From positions 1-37,574 of the forward strand of contig NZ_JAKEVM010000031.1 of assembly GCF_022398475.1 (NCBI RefSeq): a stretch of DNA of 37,574 nucleotides, read 5' to 3'. Of the stretch, positions 11,499 through 20,295 are shown in pieces. A model generated the notes under the pieces. The model did not search any database and was not told the DNA's origin. It worked only from the letters and a program-made list of their open reading frames with translations. The translations under genes and the position numbers were made by a program. Origin of the DNA: Pseudoalteromonas shioyasakiensis. GTDB taxonomy: Bacteria; Pseudomonadota; Gammaproteobacteria; Enterobacterales; Alteromonadaceae. Positions within the stretch are counted from its first letter, which is position 1; each line of letters starts with the position of its first letter.

Positions 11499-12601
11499 TC
11501 CCATTAAATAAAAAACGCTCAATTTGGCAGCGCCTACACCTAGACTTACCGTTGCTTCTAGCTCTGATGACGATGATGGTAGCCAGCCTTGCCATTGTAT
11601 ACAGTGCCAGCGGCCAAGACTCAGCGATGATGATACGCCACGCAACACGTATGTTTGGCGCTATCTTAGGTATGTTTATACTCGCGCAGTTTTCGCCTAA
11701 CACATTAAAAAGTATGGTCATTCCGCTCTACTGCGTGGGGCTTTTGATGCTGGTTGGGGTGTTGTTATTTGGGGTTAGTTCAAAAGGTGCACAGCGCTGG
11801 CTTGACTTAGGTGTGACCCGTTTCCAGCCGTCAGAGTTAATGAAAATTGCCGTGCCAATGATGGTTGCATGGTATATCGGGCGTAACCATTTACCGCCAA
11901 GAATCATCCATTTAATTATTGGCTTTGCGATTGTAATGGTGCCAACCATTTTAATTAAAGAGCAACCCGACTTAGGTACCTCTATTTTGATTGCCAGCTC
12001 AGGGATATTTGTATTGTTTTTATCTGGACTAAGTTGGCGTCTTATTGGCTTTTTATCTGCTGCTGTTGGTTTGGCAGCATGGCCGTTTTGGCATTACGTG
12101 ATGCTTGATTATCAAAAACAACGGGTACTGACCTTTTTAGATCCTGAAAGCGATCCGCTTGGCTCGGGTTACCACATTATTCAATCGAAAATTGCGATAG
12201 GTTCTGGTGGCATTGAGGGTAAAGGCTGGCTGCAAGGCACCCAATCACAATTGGAGTTTTTACCTGAGCGTCATACCGATTTTATCTTTTCTGTACTGAG
12301 CGAAGAGTTTGGCCTGTTCGGGGTTTGTTTATTACTTTGTATGTACTTGTTTATTATTGGCCGTGGCTTATATATTGCAGTCAATGCGCAAGATGCGTTT
12401 GGTAAACTGCTTGCCGGCGCATTAACACTGACCTTCTTCGTTTATGTATTTGTAAATATTGGCATGGTTTCGGGCTTACTGCCTGTAGTAGGTGTTCCGT
12501 TACCACTAATAAGCTATGGTGGCACCTCAATGGTGACCTTGATGGCCGGATTTGGCATTATCATGTCTATCGCCACCGATAAAAGGATGCTTTTAAAATA
12601 A
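11495..12601 (+). CDS. rodA: Rod-shape peptidoglycan glycosyltransferase RodA
   Basis: RodA is the SEDS-family polymerase that extends glycan strands from lipid II together with PBP2. The 368-residue product is polytopic, with about ten hydrophobic segments. The catalytic aspartate is Asp262 in LPERHTDFIF, the same number as in E. coli. The signature near the C-terminus, GVPLPLISYGGTS, is intact. The gene overlaps mrdA upstream by 4 bases and rlpA downstream by 1 base (TAATG). Confidence 0.97.
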   Translation: MIPLNKKRSIWQRLHLDLPLLLALMTMMVASLAIVYSASGQDSAMMIRHATRMFGAILGMFILAQFSPNTLKSMVIPLYCVGLLMLVGVLLFGVSSKGAQRWLDLGVTRFQPSELMKIAVPMMVAWYIGRNHLPPRIIHLIIGFAIVMVPTILIKEQPDLGTSILIASSGIFVLFLSGLSWRLIGFLSAAVGLAAWPFWHYVMLDYQKQRVLTFLDPESDPLGSGYHIIQSKIAIGSGGIEGKGWLQGTQSQLEFLPERHTDFIFSVLSEEFGLFGVCLLLCMYLFIIGRGLYIAVNAQDAFGKLLAGALTLTFFVYVFVNIGMVSGLLPVVGVPLPLISYGGTSMVTLMAGFGIIMSIATDKRMLLK

Positions 12602-13368
12602 TGACACAGCGAGTCAATTACTTACTTATAGCGTTATTTTCTGTGCTGCTAGCAGCATGTAGCTCTTCATCTCAGCAAGGCCGTTATGCTATGGAGCATG
12701 ATGCAGCCCCGCTTCGAAAACCAACCGAACTTGAAATGCAAGATGCCATAGTCACCCCGGTTGTTAAGAGTGCAAGCGCTAGTCGCCCTTACGAAGTCCG
12801 TGGTAAACGCTACACGCCGATGTTAGATGAAACAGGCTATGCAGAAGAAGGGATTGCTTCGTGGTATGGTCGAAAGTTTCACAATTATCACACCTCAAAC
12901 GGCGAAGTGTACGATATGTTTGCGATGACAGCAGCTCATAAAACACTGCCGCTACCGAGCTTTGCCAGAGTAACAAATTTAGATAACGGAAAATCAGTAA
13001 TTGTTCGTGTAAACGACCGTGGCCCATTTCATGATGACCGAATTATCGATTTATCTTATTCTGCGGCCTATAAATTAGGTTATTACCGACAAGGTACAGC
13101 CCGTGTTAAGGTTGAGGCTGTTACCCTTGCCAATTCTGCCCCTCGTTTAAGCTACATTCAGGTTGCAGCGGGAAGTACTCTTGCTAATGTTGAAGCGCTC
13201 GCGTTTCAACTTCGTCAGCAATATCATGTGCCAACAAACATTGTTGAAAAAGATGGAATCTATCGATTACGTCTTGGTCCAATAAAAGATGCCGCAGAAG
13301 CACAAGCAGTTTTAGAAAAGCTAAAACAAAACCAATTTCAGAACGCGTTCTTGCTTTACAGTGAGTAA
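12601..13368 (+). CDS. rlpA: RlpA lytic transglycosylase lipoprotein with SPOR domain
   Basis: RlpA cleaves peptidoglycan strands, preferring denuded glycan in the Pseudomonas aeruginosa enzyme. The lipobox LLAAC gives a lipidated Cys20. The double-psi barrel runs from about residue 85 to 175, with ASWYGRKFHNYHTSNGEVYD and VRVNDRGPF. Residues matching the P. aeruginosa catalytic set are present with the same spacing: Glu102, Asp105 and His113. The last 75 residues form a SPOR domain that would target denuded glycan at division sites. Because the catalytic residues are kept, I expect an active enzyme, unlike E. coli RlpA, for which little activity is reported. Confidence 0.94.
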   Translation: MTQRVNYLLIALFSVLLAACSSSSQQGRYAMEHDAAPLRKPTELEMQDAIVTPVVKSASASRPYEVRGKRYTPMLDETGYAEEGIASWYGRKFHNYHTSNGEVYDMFAMTAAHKTLPLPSFARVTNLDNGKSVIVRVNDRGPFHDDRIIDLSYSAAYKLGYYRQGTARVKVEAVTLANSAPRLSYIQVAAGSTLANVEALAFQLRQQYHVPTNIVEKDGIYRLRLGPIKDAAEAQAVLEKLKQNQFQNAFLLYSE

Positions 13369-13422
13369 GACCTTTAGAATAGGTCAACGCAACATGTTTA
13401 ACTTTAACCATTAATGAGTACG

Positions 13423-14583
13423 ATGAAATCTATAAAATATAAAATCTTAAGTGGCGTTTGTGGCCTTGTTTGCACTGCTAGCGTATTTTCTGCAACAGCC
13501 CAAATTATCCCTGCCCCACCTCAAGTTAATGCGAAAGGTTATTTCTTGGTTGATTTCACCACAGGTAAAGTGATTGCCGAAGGCGAAGCAGATACAAAAT
13601 TAGCACCGGCTAGTTTAACCAAAATGATGACCAGTTATGTAATTGGTACTGAAATCAAAGCAGGTAATATTGCACCAACTGATATGGTTACAGTCAGTGA
13701 AAAAGCCTGGGCAAAAAATTTCCCTGAATCATCAAAAATGTTTATCGAAGTCGGTAAGCAGATCAGCGTTGATGACTTAAACCACGGTATCATTATTCAA
13801 TCGGGTAACGATGCCTGTGTAGCAATGGCAGAACACATTGCTGGTAGTGAAAGCGCATTTGCTGATTTAATGAATGCCCACGCTGAAAAGCTTGGCATGA
13901 CTAACAGCCACTTCGTAAATAGCCATGGTTTAGATACTAACGAACACTTCACGACACCACGTGATATGGCAACCTTAGGTGCTGCACTTATTCGCGATGT
14001 ACCTGATGAGTACGAAGTATACGCGAAAAAATCATTCACTTTTAACGGCATCAAGCAATACAACCGTAACTCATTGTTATGGGATGAAAGCATGAACGTT
14101 GACGGTATTAAAACTGGCCATACATCAGAAGCGGGTTATAGCTTAGTAACTTCTGCAACTAAAGATGACATGCGTTTAATCGCGGTAGTAATGGGCACAG
14201 AAAGCGAACGTGCTCGTAAAATTGAAAGCAAAAAACTATTGAACTACGGTTTCCGCTTTTTCGAAACAATCACCCCATATAAAGCAGGCGACAGCTTTGC
14301 TGAGCAACGTATTTGGATGGGTAACAAAGAAAACGTATCGTTAGGTATCTTAGAAGATACACCTATTACTATTCCACGTGGTCAGCGTAAAAACTTAAAA
14401 GCGAACTTCGAGCTTGATAAAACATTAGAAGCGCCGCTTGCTAAAGGTACTAAAGTAGGCACGCTATTCTTACAGCTTGAAGGTGAAGAAATTGCACAAT
14501 ATCCACTAGTTACACTAGAAGAAGTGGAAGAAGGCAGCTTCTTTAGCAAGATCTACGATTACCTACGTTTACAAATTCAGTAA
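13423..14583 (+). CDS. dacA: D-alanyl-D-alanine carboxypeptidase (PBP5 type)
   Basis: DacA removes the terminal D-Ala from peptidoglycan pentapeptides in the periplasm. Using the ATG here, the 386-residue protein has a cleavable signal (VFSATAQ). The S-x-x-K motif is Ser64/Lys67 in ASLTKMM, SGN is at residues 127-129, and KTG at 230-232. The C-terminal PBP5 beta domain ends in an amphipathic helix (FFSKIYDYLRLQIQ) for membrane attachment. An upstream in-frame ATG at 13414 would add MST; I prefer the second because a GAG precedes it and the signal peptide is better formed. A strong terminator follows. Confidence 0.95.
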   Translation: MKSIKYKILSGVCGLVCTASVFSATAQIIPAPPQVNAKGYFLVDFTTGKVIAEGEADTKLAPASLTKMMTSYVIGTEIKAGNIAPTDMVTVSEKAWAKNFPESSKMFIEVGKQISVDDLNHGIIIQSGNDACVAMAEHIAGSESAFADLMNAHAEKLGMTNSHFVNSHGLDTNEHFTTPRDMATLGAALIRDVPDEYEVYAKKSFTFNGIKQYNRNSLLWDESMNVDGIKTGHTSEAGYSLVTSATKDDMRLIAVVMGTESERARKIESKKLLNYGFRFFETITPYKAGDSFAEQRIWMGNKENVSLGILEDTPITIPRGQRKNLKANFELDKTLEAPLAKGTKVGTLFLQLEGEEIAQYPLVTLEEVEEGSFFSKIYDYLRLQIQ

Positions 14584-14602
14584 TCTGGTCATAAAGTTTA
14601 TA

Positions 14603-14632
14603 AACGCCTTGCACCGCAAGGCGTTTTTTTTT
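14603..14632 (+). terminator. Rho-independent terminator after dacA
   Basis: A 10-base stem AACGCCTTGC/GCAAGGCGTT with a 3-base ACC loop is followed by an uninterrupted run of T. It should close the leuS-to-dacA transcription unit and separate it from ybeD-lipB-lipA. Confidence 0.93.
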
Positions 14633-14642
14633 GTCTGAAAAA

Positions 14643-14651
14643 TGATAGAAT
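14643..14651 (+). promoter_or_regulatory. Possible extended -10 promoter for ybeD-lipB-lipA
   Basis: TGATAGAAT reads as an extended -10 element (TG-N-TAGAAT). It lies just after the dacA terminator and about 115 bases before ybeD, in the only gap where a promoter for this unit would be expected. No good -35 is visible. This is inference from sequence only. Confidence 0.35.
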
Positions 14652-14766
14652 GCGCCCCATATCAGTCGCGCTGGGTCGAGTGCGTCGTAATCTAAGTTTG
14701 CTTAACGCCAAGAAATGGCAGAGAACACCTCTATTAAGCACACTCACTGTTTGAGGAGTCACCGTC

Positions 14767-15045
14767 GTGGTTCAACCTGTAAAAAATACTAAGTTTGATG
14801 AGTATTTAGATTTCCCTTGCCCATTCACATTTAAAATCATGGGCTTAGCTAACGTAAATCTAACAGATCAGATCCTAGAAAAGCTGCAACCAATTGCACC
14901 TGGCGATTATGCGCCAAAGGTAAAACCAAGCAGCAAAGGTAATTACGAATCTGTAACGCTTGTAGCAACCGTTACAAGTAAAGAGCACATCGAAGAAATT
15001 TATAACGTGATCAGCAACATCGATGACGTACGTCACATGCTATAG
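14767..15045 (+). CDS. ybeD: YbeD-family protein (DUF493), GTG start
   Basis: This is a 92-residue small alpha/beta protein of the YbeD/DUF493 family, with [17 protein letters not shown] near the N-terminus and a conserved [16 protein letters not shown]. The family is ferredoxin-like in fold and resembles regulatory ACT-type domains. Its constant position before lipB suggests a role tied to lipoate metabolism, but the function is not proven. GTG is the start, preceded by a strong GAGGAGT ribosome binding site at about 14753-14759. lipB begins 19 bases downstream. Confidence 0.9.
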   Translation: MVQPVKNTKFDEYLDFPCPFTFKIMGLANVNLTDQILEKLQPIAPGDYAPKVKPSSKGNYESVTLVATVTSKEHIEEIYNVISNIDDVRHML

Positions 15046-15064
15046 GCCGATTACGGAGTAACTC

Positions 15065-15718
15065 GTGAGTGAAAGAGAATTAATCGTTCGTCAATTAGGT
15101 CGTCAGCGTTACATGCCAATTTGGCAAAAAATGCAATCTTTTACCGACACCCGTGATGAGCACACAGCAGATGAAATTTGGCTTGTAGAGCACGAGCCAG
15201 TATTTACGCAAGGCCAAGCAGGCAAAGCTGAGCACTTATTAAATACCGGTGATATCGAAGTGATCCAAGTGGATCGTGGTGGTCAAGTTACCTATCACGG
15301 ACCAGGCCAACAAATGATGTATGTGCTATTCAACTTACGTCGTTTAAACATTGGTGTAAGGGAGCTAGTAACCTGGCTTGAAGAGTGCATTATTGATACG
15401 TTAAAAGACTACGACATTGATGCCTACGCGAAAGCGGATGCACCCGGTGTTTACGTTAACGACAGCAAAGTTGCCTCATTAGGCCTTCGCGTTCGCCGCG
15501 GTTGCTCTTTCCACGGTTTAGCACTAAATGTAAGTATGGATCTAAGTCCATTCTTACGTATTAATCCATGCGGCTATGCTGGCATGAACATGGTGCAAAC
15601 AACCGATCTTAACGGTCCGCAAAACCTCGAGCAAGCAGGTGCAGGGCTTGTAAAACACATGATTAAAAAGCTTAATGCTACTGTGGTTAAGCACACTGAA
15701 GGGTTTGAAAACGAATGA
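15065..15718 (+). CDS. lipB: Octanoyltransferase LipB (GTG start)
   Basis: LipB moves the octanoyl group from octanoyl-ACP to lipoyl domains of 2-oxoacid dehydrogenases and GcvH in the cytoplasm. The 217-residue sequence has [11 protein letters not shown] and the catalytic pair Lys135 (SKVASLG) and Cys169 (NPCGYAG). Both positions are the same as in E. coli LipB. The start is GTG. The last codons overlap lipA as ATGA. Together with YbeD upstream and LipA downstream it forms the endogenous lipoate synthesis unit. Confidence 0.97.
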   Translation: MSERELIVRQLGRQRYMPIWQKMQSFTDTRDEHTADEIWLVEHEPVFTQGQAGKAEHLLNTGDIEVIQVDRGGQVTYHGPGQQMMYVLFNLRRLNIGVRELVTWLEECIIDTLKDYDIDAYAKADAPGVYVNDSKVASLGLRVRRGCSFHGLALNVSMDLSPFLRINPCGYAGMNMVQTTDLNGPQNLEQAGAGLVKHMIKKLNATVVKHTEGFENE

Positions 15719-16680
15719 ATAAACCAGTCAAAATGGAACCAGGCGTAAAACTGCGTGATGCAGAAAAAATGGCACTGATCCCAGTTAAAGTTTTACCGAC
15801 TGAAAAAAACGAAATGTTGCGTAAGCCAGAGTGGCTTAAAATTCGCTTACCAAAATCAACTGAACGTATTGATGGTATTAAACAAGCGATGCGTAAACAT
15901 GGTTTACACTCAGTGTGTGAAGAGGCTTCGTGCCCTAACCTATCTGAATGCTTCAACCATGGTACTGCGACTTTCATGATCTTAGGTGCTATTTGTACTC
16001 GTCGTTGTCCGTTCTGTGATGTTGCCCATGGCCGTCCATTAAAGCCAGACGCAGCTGAGCCAGAAAAGCTAGCGCTGACTATTAAAGACATGAAGCTAAG
16101 CTATGTTGTAATCACGTCAGTAGACCGTGATGATTTACGTGATGGTGGTGCACAGCACTTTGCTGACTGTATTCGTGAAATTCGTAAGCACAACCCAGAA
16201 ATCACGATTGAAATTCTAGTACCTGATTTCCGTGGTCGTATGGACAGAGCCCTTGATATCTTAATCGAGACGCCGCCAGATGTATTTAACCACAATTTAG
16301 AAACAGCACCGCGTTTATACAAATTAGCGCGTCCAGGTGCTGACTATAAATGGTCACTTGAGTTGTTACGCCGCTTCAAAGAAGCACATCCAGATGTGAA
16401 AACTAAGTCTGGTTTGATGGTAGGTTTAGGTGAAGAAATTAGCGAAATCGAAGAAGTGTTACGTGACTTACGCGAGCATAACGTTGATATGCTAACAGTA
16501 GGTCAATACCTACAACCTTCTAAGCACCACTTACCGGTCAAACGCTATGTGCCGCCAGCAGAGTTTGATGCTTTAAAAGATTATGCAGACGAAATTGGCT
16601 TTACACATGCGGCCTGTGGTCCATTTGTTCGCTCAAGCTACCATGCTGACCAACAAGCAGCTGGTAAAGAAGTGAAGTAA
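15715..16680 (+). CDS. lipA: Lipoyl synthase
   Basis: LipA is the radical-SAM enzyme that inserts two sulfurs into the octanoyl chain made by LipB. The auxiliary [4Fe-4S] cluster cysteines are Cys68, Cys73 and Cys79. The radical-SAM cluster cysteines are Cys94, Cys98 and Cys101 (CTRRCPFC). All six numbers match E. coli LipA. The C-terminal RSSYHADQ supplies the serine ligand of the auxiliary cluster. Length is 321 residues. It is convergent with the TetR-type gene and separated from it by a shared terminator. Confidence 0.98.
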   Translation: MNKPVKMEPGVKLRDAEKMALIPVKVLPTEKNEMLRKPEWLKIRLPKSTERIDGIKQAMRKHGLHSVCEEASCPNLSECFNHGTATFMILGAICTRRCPFCDVAHGRPLKPDAAEPEKLALTIKDMKLSYVVITSVDRDDLRDGGAQHFADCIREIRKHNPEITIEILVPDFRGRMDRALDILIETPPDVFNHNLETAPRLYKLARPGADYKWSLELLRRFKEAHPDVKTKSGLMVGLGEEISEIEEVLRDLREHNVDMLTVGQYLQPSKHHLPVKRYVPPAEFDALKDYADEIGFTHAACGPFVRSSYHADQQAAGKEVK

Positions 16681-16698
16681 ACCTTCTTGCAGATATTT

Positions 16699-16726
16699 AA
16701 AAAGCCCGCATTAAGCGGGCTTTTTT
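16699..16726. terminator. Bidirectional terminator between lipA and tetR-type gene
   Basis: The stem AAAGCCCGC/GCGGGCTTT with a 5-base ATTAA loop is flanked by A-runs on the left and T-runs on the right. It sits 19 bases after the lipA stop and 14 bases past the stop of the opposing regulator gene, so it can serve both. Confidence 0.9.
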
Positions 16727-16739
16727 ATGTTCCAAAATA

Positions 16740-17333
16740 TCAGCGCCCATAACGCGCTAAGAACATTTTTACAGTTTCGCTTATTACTTTGTTATCTGAG
16801 TCGCCTTCTTGGCGCTCAAAGCCATACAGCAACGGATAAAAGATCAGAGACTTTAACTGATACACAAACTGTTTTGCTGCAAACTCAACATCATCAATAG
16901 TTAAAACCTGTGCTTTCACACCTGCTTCTAAAAACGCCACCAGATCTTGCATACAGCCCATGTTATTACTGGCTAATGATTTTGCTAAATCAGGCTGCTG
17001 TAACATCTGCATGAAAGCGACTTTCGCTACTTTTAAAAACTCTTCAGAGGTCAAAAGTGCCACTTCTTGTTCAGCAATGCGTGTTAACTGCTGTGCAATT
17101 GGCACAGCGGCATCAAATACAACCGCTTGCTCTTGGCGGACTTTTTCAAACATAAACACTAGAATGGCTTGAAACAACACATCTTTATTTTCAAAGTGAT
17201 TATATACGGTACGCTTTGAGGCACCCGCTAAGCTTGCAACCTGATCCATACTGGTATGCTCAACACCTTGCTGAAAAAACAATGTCTCAGCTGCATTCAA
17301 AATATCTAATCGTTTTCTCTGTGATAATTTCAT
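16740..17333 (-). CDS. TetR-family transcriptional regulator
   Basis: This 197-residue protein has a TetR N-terminal DNA-binding domain at about residues 8-55: ILNAAETLFFQQG, then the helix-turn-helix MDQVASLAGASKRTVYNHF and ENKDVLF. The C-terminal ligand domain is helical and of the AefR-like general type, with no recognisable ligand signature. A strong GGAGGGG ribosome binding site precedes the ATG. The gene is divergent from the metallo-hydrolase gene, with palindromes in the 115-base gap. Autoregulation and control of the hydrolase are therefore likely, with repression most common in this family. The inducer is unknown. Confidence 0.92.
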   Translation of the reverse strand: MKLSQRKRLDILNAAETLFFQQGVEHTSMDQVASLAGASKRTVYNHFENKDVLFQAILVFMFEKVRQEQAVVFDAAVPIAQQLTRIAEQEVALLTSEEFLKVAKVAFMQMLQQPDLAKSLASNNMGCMQDLVAFLEAGVKAQVLTIDDVEFAAKQFVYQLKSLIFYPLLYGFERQEGDSDNKVISETVKMFLARYGR

Positions 17334-17350
17334 GGACCCCTCCGATAAGG

Positions 17351-17364
17351 GTTACTAGTGTAAC
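17351..17364. promoter_or_regulatory. Inverted repeat near tetR start, possible operator
   Basis: GTTAC-TAGT-GTAAC is a perfect 5-base inverted repeat around TAGT, 18 bases upstream of the TetR-type start. It contains TAGTGTA, similar to the TAGTTTA element found twice more in the same gap. Confidence 0.4.
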
Positions 17365-17387
17365 GCAAAAATAAAAAATGCACTAGA

Positions 17388-17437
17388 TAGTTTACTTTTA
17401 TAGCAAACCATGAAAAACTACACCGTGTAGTTTACTT
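17388..17437. promoter_or_regulatory. Probable TetR-type operator region with direct repeats and a palindrome
   Basis: The 10-base sequence TAGTTTACTT occurs at 17388-17397 and again at 17428-17437, exactly 40 bases apart. The second copy is half of a near-perfect palindrome at 17415-17433 (core AACTACAC-C-GTGTAGTT). The first belongs to a weaker dyad, ACTA-GA-TAGT. The elements lie between the divergent regulator and hydrolase genes. This is the expected form of a TetR-family operator; binding itself is inferred. Confidence 0.65.
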
Positions 17438-17448
17438 ATGGTGACGAT

Positions 17449-18528
17449 ATGAAATTTCTAAAATGGCTCGCAATCGCCACTCTCTGCATCGTGATAGGAG
17501 TGTTTATTATGAATAACCAATTAGCCGCTGAAGGCGTGAGTGATAACAGCCACTCTGCGCAATTATCTGATGGCAAGTTCCACAATACTGCTGAGGTAGA
17601 AAGACCCAGCTTTAAGAAAACGCTAGGTATCTTCAAACGCTTTATTACAGAAAAGAAAATTGATGCAGAGCCAAAAGGTGAACTGCCTATGCACTGTGTT
17701 TCTCATGCACAGCTTGAGCGTTTATCTAATGACACAGTGCATTTTGTGAAATTAGGTCACTCCTCTATTTTAGCGAAAGTGTATGACGAATACTGGCTAT
17801 TTGATCCGGTATTTTCAGAGCGCGCTTCGCCTTTTTCATTCATGGGGCCAAAGCGCTTTCAGCCAACACCTATCAGCATTGCAGAGCTACCAAACATTGC
17901 TAAAGTGTTTATTTCGCACAACCATTATGATCACTTAGATAAAGCAGCAATTAAACAGCTTGTTGATAAAACAGATTCTTTTTATGTGCCATTAGGAGTC
18001 GAAAACGACCTGAAAAAATGGGGCGTTGATAAACAAAAAGTCCATAGCTTTGATTGGTGGCAAGAGCAAAATATGGCAAATAGCCAAATTGTATTTACAC
18101 CAACCCAGCACTTTTCTGGCCGAGGCTTAACAGACGGCAATAAAACTCTTTGGGGCTCTTGGGCTATTAAAGTAAATGACAAGCGCTTTTATTTTAGCGG
18201 TGACTCTGGCTATTTTGCTGGCTTTAAAGAGATTGGTAATCGCTATGGGCCGTTTGATATCACTTTTATTGAAACCGGTGCTTACGACAAAGATTGGGCT
18301 GACATTCACATGACACCAGAACAATCAGTGCAAGCTCACCTCGACTTACAAGGTGATGTGATGGTGCCAGTGCATAATGGTACATTCGATCTGGCCTTTC
18401 ATGCTTGGTATGACCCACTTAAACGTGTCGCTAAAAAAGCAGGACAAGAGCAAGTATCACTGAGTACTCCGCTAGTTGGAGAGGTATTTAAAATTCAAGA
18501 TACGGCGATTGATAAAGCGTGGTGGTAA
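17449..18528 (+). CDS. NAPE-PLD-like metallo-beta-lactamase-fold hydrolase
   Basis: This 359-residue protein begins with a signal anchor (about residues 5-21), so the body is probably periplasmic or membrane-bound. The MBL zinc motif HNHYDH gives His157, His159, Asp161 and His162. Further metal ligands are His221 (TQHFSGRG), Asp252 (FSGDSGY) and His309 (VPVHNGTF). The His221-Asp252 spacing of 31 equals that of His253-Asp284 in human NAPE-PLD, and LWGSW follows the first as in that family. A phosphodiesterase acting on N-acyl phospholipids is therefore possible; UlaG-type lactonase is the alternative. It is divergent from the TetR gene, which likely controls it. Confidence 0.85.
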   Translation: MKFLKWLAIATLCIVIGVFIMNNQLAAEGVSDNSHSAQLSDGKFHNTAEVERPSFKKTLGIFKRFITEKKIDAEPKGELPMHCVSHAQLERLSNDTVHFVKLGHSSILAKVYDEYWLFDPVFSERASPFSFMGPKRFQPTPISIAELPNIAKVFISHNHYDHLDKAAIKQLVDKTDSFYVPLGVENDLKKWGVDKQKVHSFDWWQEQNMANSQIVFTPTQHFSGRGLTDGNKTLWGSWAIKVNDKRFYFSGDSGYFAGFKEIGNRYGPFDITFIETGAYDKDWADIHMTPEQSVQAHLDLQGDVMVPVHNGTFDLAFHAWYDPLKRVAKKAGQEQVSLSTPLVGEVFKIQDTAIDKAWW

Positions 18529-18534
18529 AATTGG

Positions 18535-18569
18535 CAGGATGAAAGGTGCATTATTATCCTTTCATCCTG
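18535..18569. repeat. Perfect 12-base stem-loop after the hydrolase gene
   Basis: CAGGATGAAAGG pairs exactly with CCTTTCATCCTG across an 11-base AT-rich loop, beginning 7 bases after the hydrolase stop. No T-run follows, only AATAATTAGTTATTT, so termination is possible but not certain. It may instead protect the mRNA 3' end. Confidence 0.6.
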
Positions 18570-18654
18570 AATAATTAGTTATTTGTAGACTCTTTCTGGA
18601 CAGCCCCCTTCGCGTCCCATATAGTGAAACCCTGTGCAATCAACCAGAAAAACT

Positions 18655-20280
18655 ATGACAACTCACCTTAAGTATGCAAGCTTGGCACTTGCAATTGGTT
18701 TATTCGGCTGCTCTGAGCAATCAACAACAAGCACTGATAAACCGAACGCTGAAAGCAATGAAGCCGTAAATATTGCCAATGTACGCTCACATATTAAAAC
18801 CCTCGCCTCTGATGAATTCTTAGGCCGTGGCCCTTTAACTGAAGGCGAAACACTAACCATTAACTATTTGGCCGATGAATATAAAAAACTCGGCTTAAGC
18901 GGTAGTTTTAATGGCGAGTTTTTACAGCCAGTTACTATGGCAAAACTCACCCCAGATCAAAACATGAGCTTACAAGTGGGTGATTTGAGTTTTAATGCTG
19001 GCAGTGATTTTACCGCCCGTACCCAACAAATTAACCCTGAAATCAACATCGATGGCTCTGATGTTGTGTTTGTTGGCTATGGTATCAATGCACCTGAATA
19101 TAATTGGGATGACTTTGCTGATATTGATGTAAAAGACAAAACAATTATCGTGCTTGTTAATGATCCTGGTTTTGCCACCCAAGACGACGCGCTTTTCACC
19201 GGTAATGCTATGACCTACTACGGTCGTTGGACTTACAAATATGAAGAAGGTGCTCGCCAAGGTGCAAAAGCGGTATTTATCGTTCACGAAACTGCTCCTG
19301 CCGCATACCCTTGGGGCGTTGTAGAAAGCTCGAACACGGGTAGCAAATATACCTTAATCGACCAAGATAAGAATGCTTCTGACATCCCTGTAATGGGTTG
19401 GATTGACGAACAAGCGGCAAATGAAATTTTTGCTCAAGCAGGCCTTGATTATCAAACTGAAAAAGCCAACGCACTAAAAGCTGACTTTAAACCTGTCGAC
19501 TTAAAAGCGAAAGCAGCGCTGACACTGAAAAGCGATATCTCTCAAGCGCAATCGCATAATGTTGTTGCAACGCTTAAAGGTAGCGAAACTCCTGATGAGT
19601 ACATTGTAATTGGTGCGCACTGGGACCACTTTGGTACCAAGCAAACTGATGACGGCGTGAAAATCTACAATGGTGCTGTTGATAACGCATCAGGTAGCGC
19701 AGCAACGGTAGAAATAGCCCGTATTCTTACTGAAATGCATAAAAAGAAACCATTTAAACGCTCTATTATCTTTGCCAACTTTACCGCTGAAGAAACTGGT
19801 CTTATTGGTTCTGAGCAATTCGCTACTGGCGAAATTGTACCAACCAAGCAAATGGTAGCACTGCTTAATATTGATGGTATGAACGTACTTGATGGCGTTG
19901 ACTACATATTACAATACGGTAAAGGTATGTCTGAAATGGAAGACTACCTTGCAGATGCAGCGAAAGCACAAGGTCGTCATGTAAAGATGGACCCTCGTCC
20001 TCAAAATGGTTTGTTCTTCCGCTCTGATCACTTCTCTCTAGCTAAGCAAGGCGTTCCTAGCTTACTATTTATGAGTTTAGGTGATACAGATCCTGATTAC
20101 ATCGCGCACAAATATCATAAAGAAGCTGACGACTATTCAGCAGATTGGTCTATGGGCGGTGTTGAGCAAGATATTGAACTGATCGTTGATATTGCCGCCA
20201 AACTTGCTGATAACGGCGATTGGCCTAAGTGGAAAGCCGAGTCTGATTTCAAAGCTCGTCGCTTACAAGACACTCAATAG
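18655..20280 (+). CDS. Lipoprotein M28-family metallopeptidase with PA domain
   Basis: This predicted zinc aminopeptidase is 541 residues from this ATG. A lipobox, LFGC, gives a lipidated Cys19. A protease-associated (PA) insert lies at roughly residues 120-290. The M28 zinc site is complete: His322 and Asp324 in AHWDHFG, Asp343 in VDNASGS, Glu379/Glu380 in AEETGL, Asp407 in NIDGMN and His459 in RSDHFS. It is probably periplasmic and degrades peptides for uptake. A GTG at 18634 would lengthen it by seven residues, but the ATG gives a cleaner lipoprotein signal. A bidirectional terminator follows. Confidence 0.92.
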   Translation: MTTHLKYASLALAIGLFGCSEQSTTSTDKPNAESNEAVNIANVRSHIKTLASDEFLGRGPLTEGETLTINYLADEYKKLGLSGSFNGEFLQPVTMAKLTPDQNMSLQVGDLSFNAGSDFTARTQQINPEINIDGSDVVFVGYGINAPEYNWDDFADIDVKDKTIIVLVNDPGFATQDDALFTGNAMTYYGRWTYKYEEGARQGAKAVFIVHETAPAAYPWGVVESSNTGSKYTLIDQDKNASDIPVMGWIDEQAANEIFAQAGLDYQTEKANALKADFKPVDLKAKAALTLKSDISQAQSHNVVATLKGSETPDEYIVIGAHWDHFGTKQTDDGVKIYNGAVDNASGSAATVEIARILTEMHKKKPFKRSIIFANFTAEETGLIGSEQFATGEIVPTKQMVALLNIDGMNVLDGVDYILQYGKGMSEMEDYLADAAKAQGRHVKMDPRPQNGLFFRSDHFSLAKQGVPSLLFMSLGDTDPDYIAHKYHKEADDYSADWSMGGVEQDIELIVDIAAKLADNGDWPKWKAESDFKARRLQDTQ

Positions 20281-20295
20281 TCTTCGCTTAGATAC

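Noticed and set aside
15687-16091. 134-residue frame antisense to lipB/lipA
   Set aside because: It overlaps two confidently identified genes and shows no recognisable motif or ribosome binding site.
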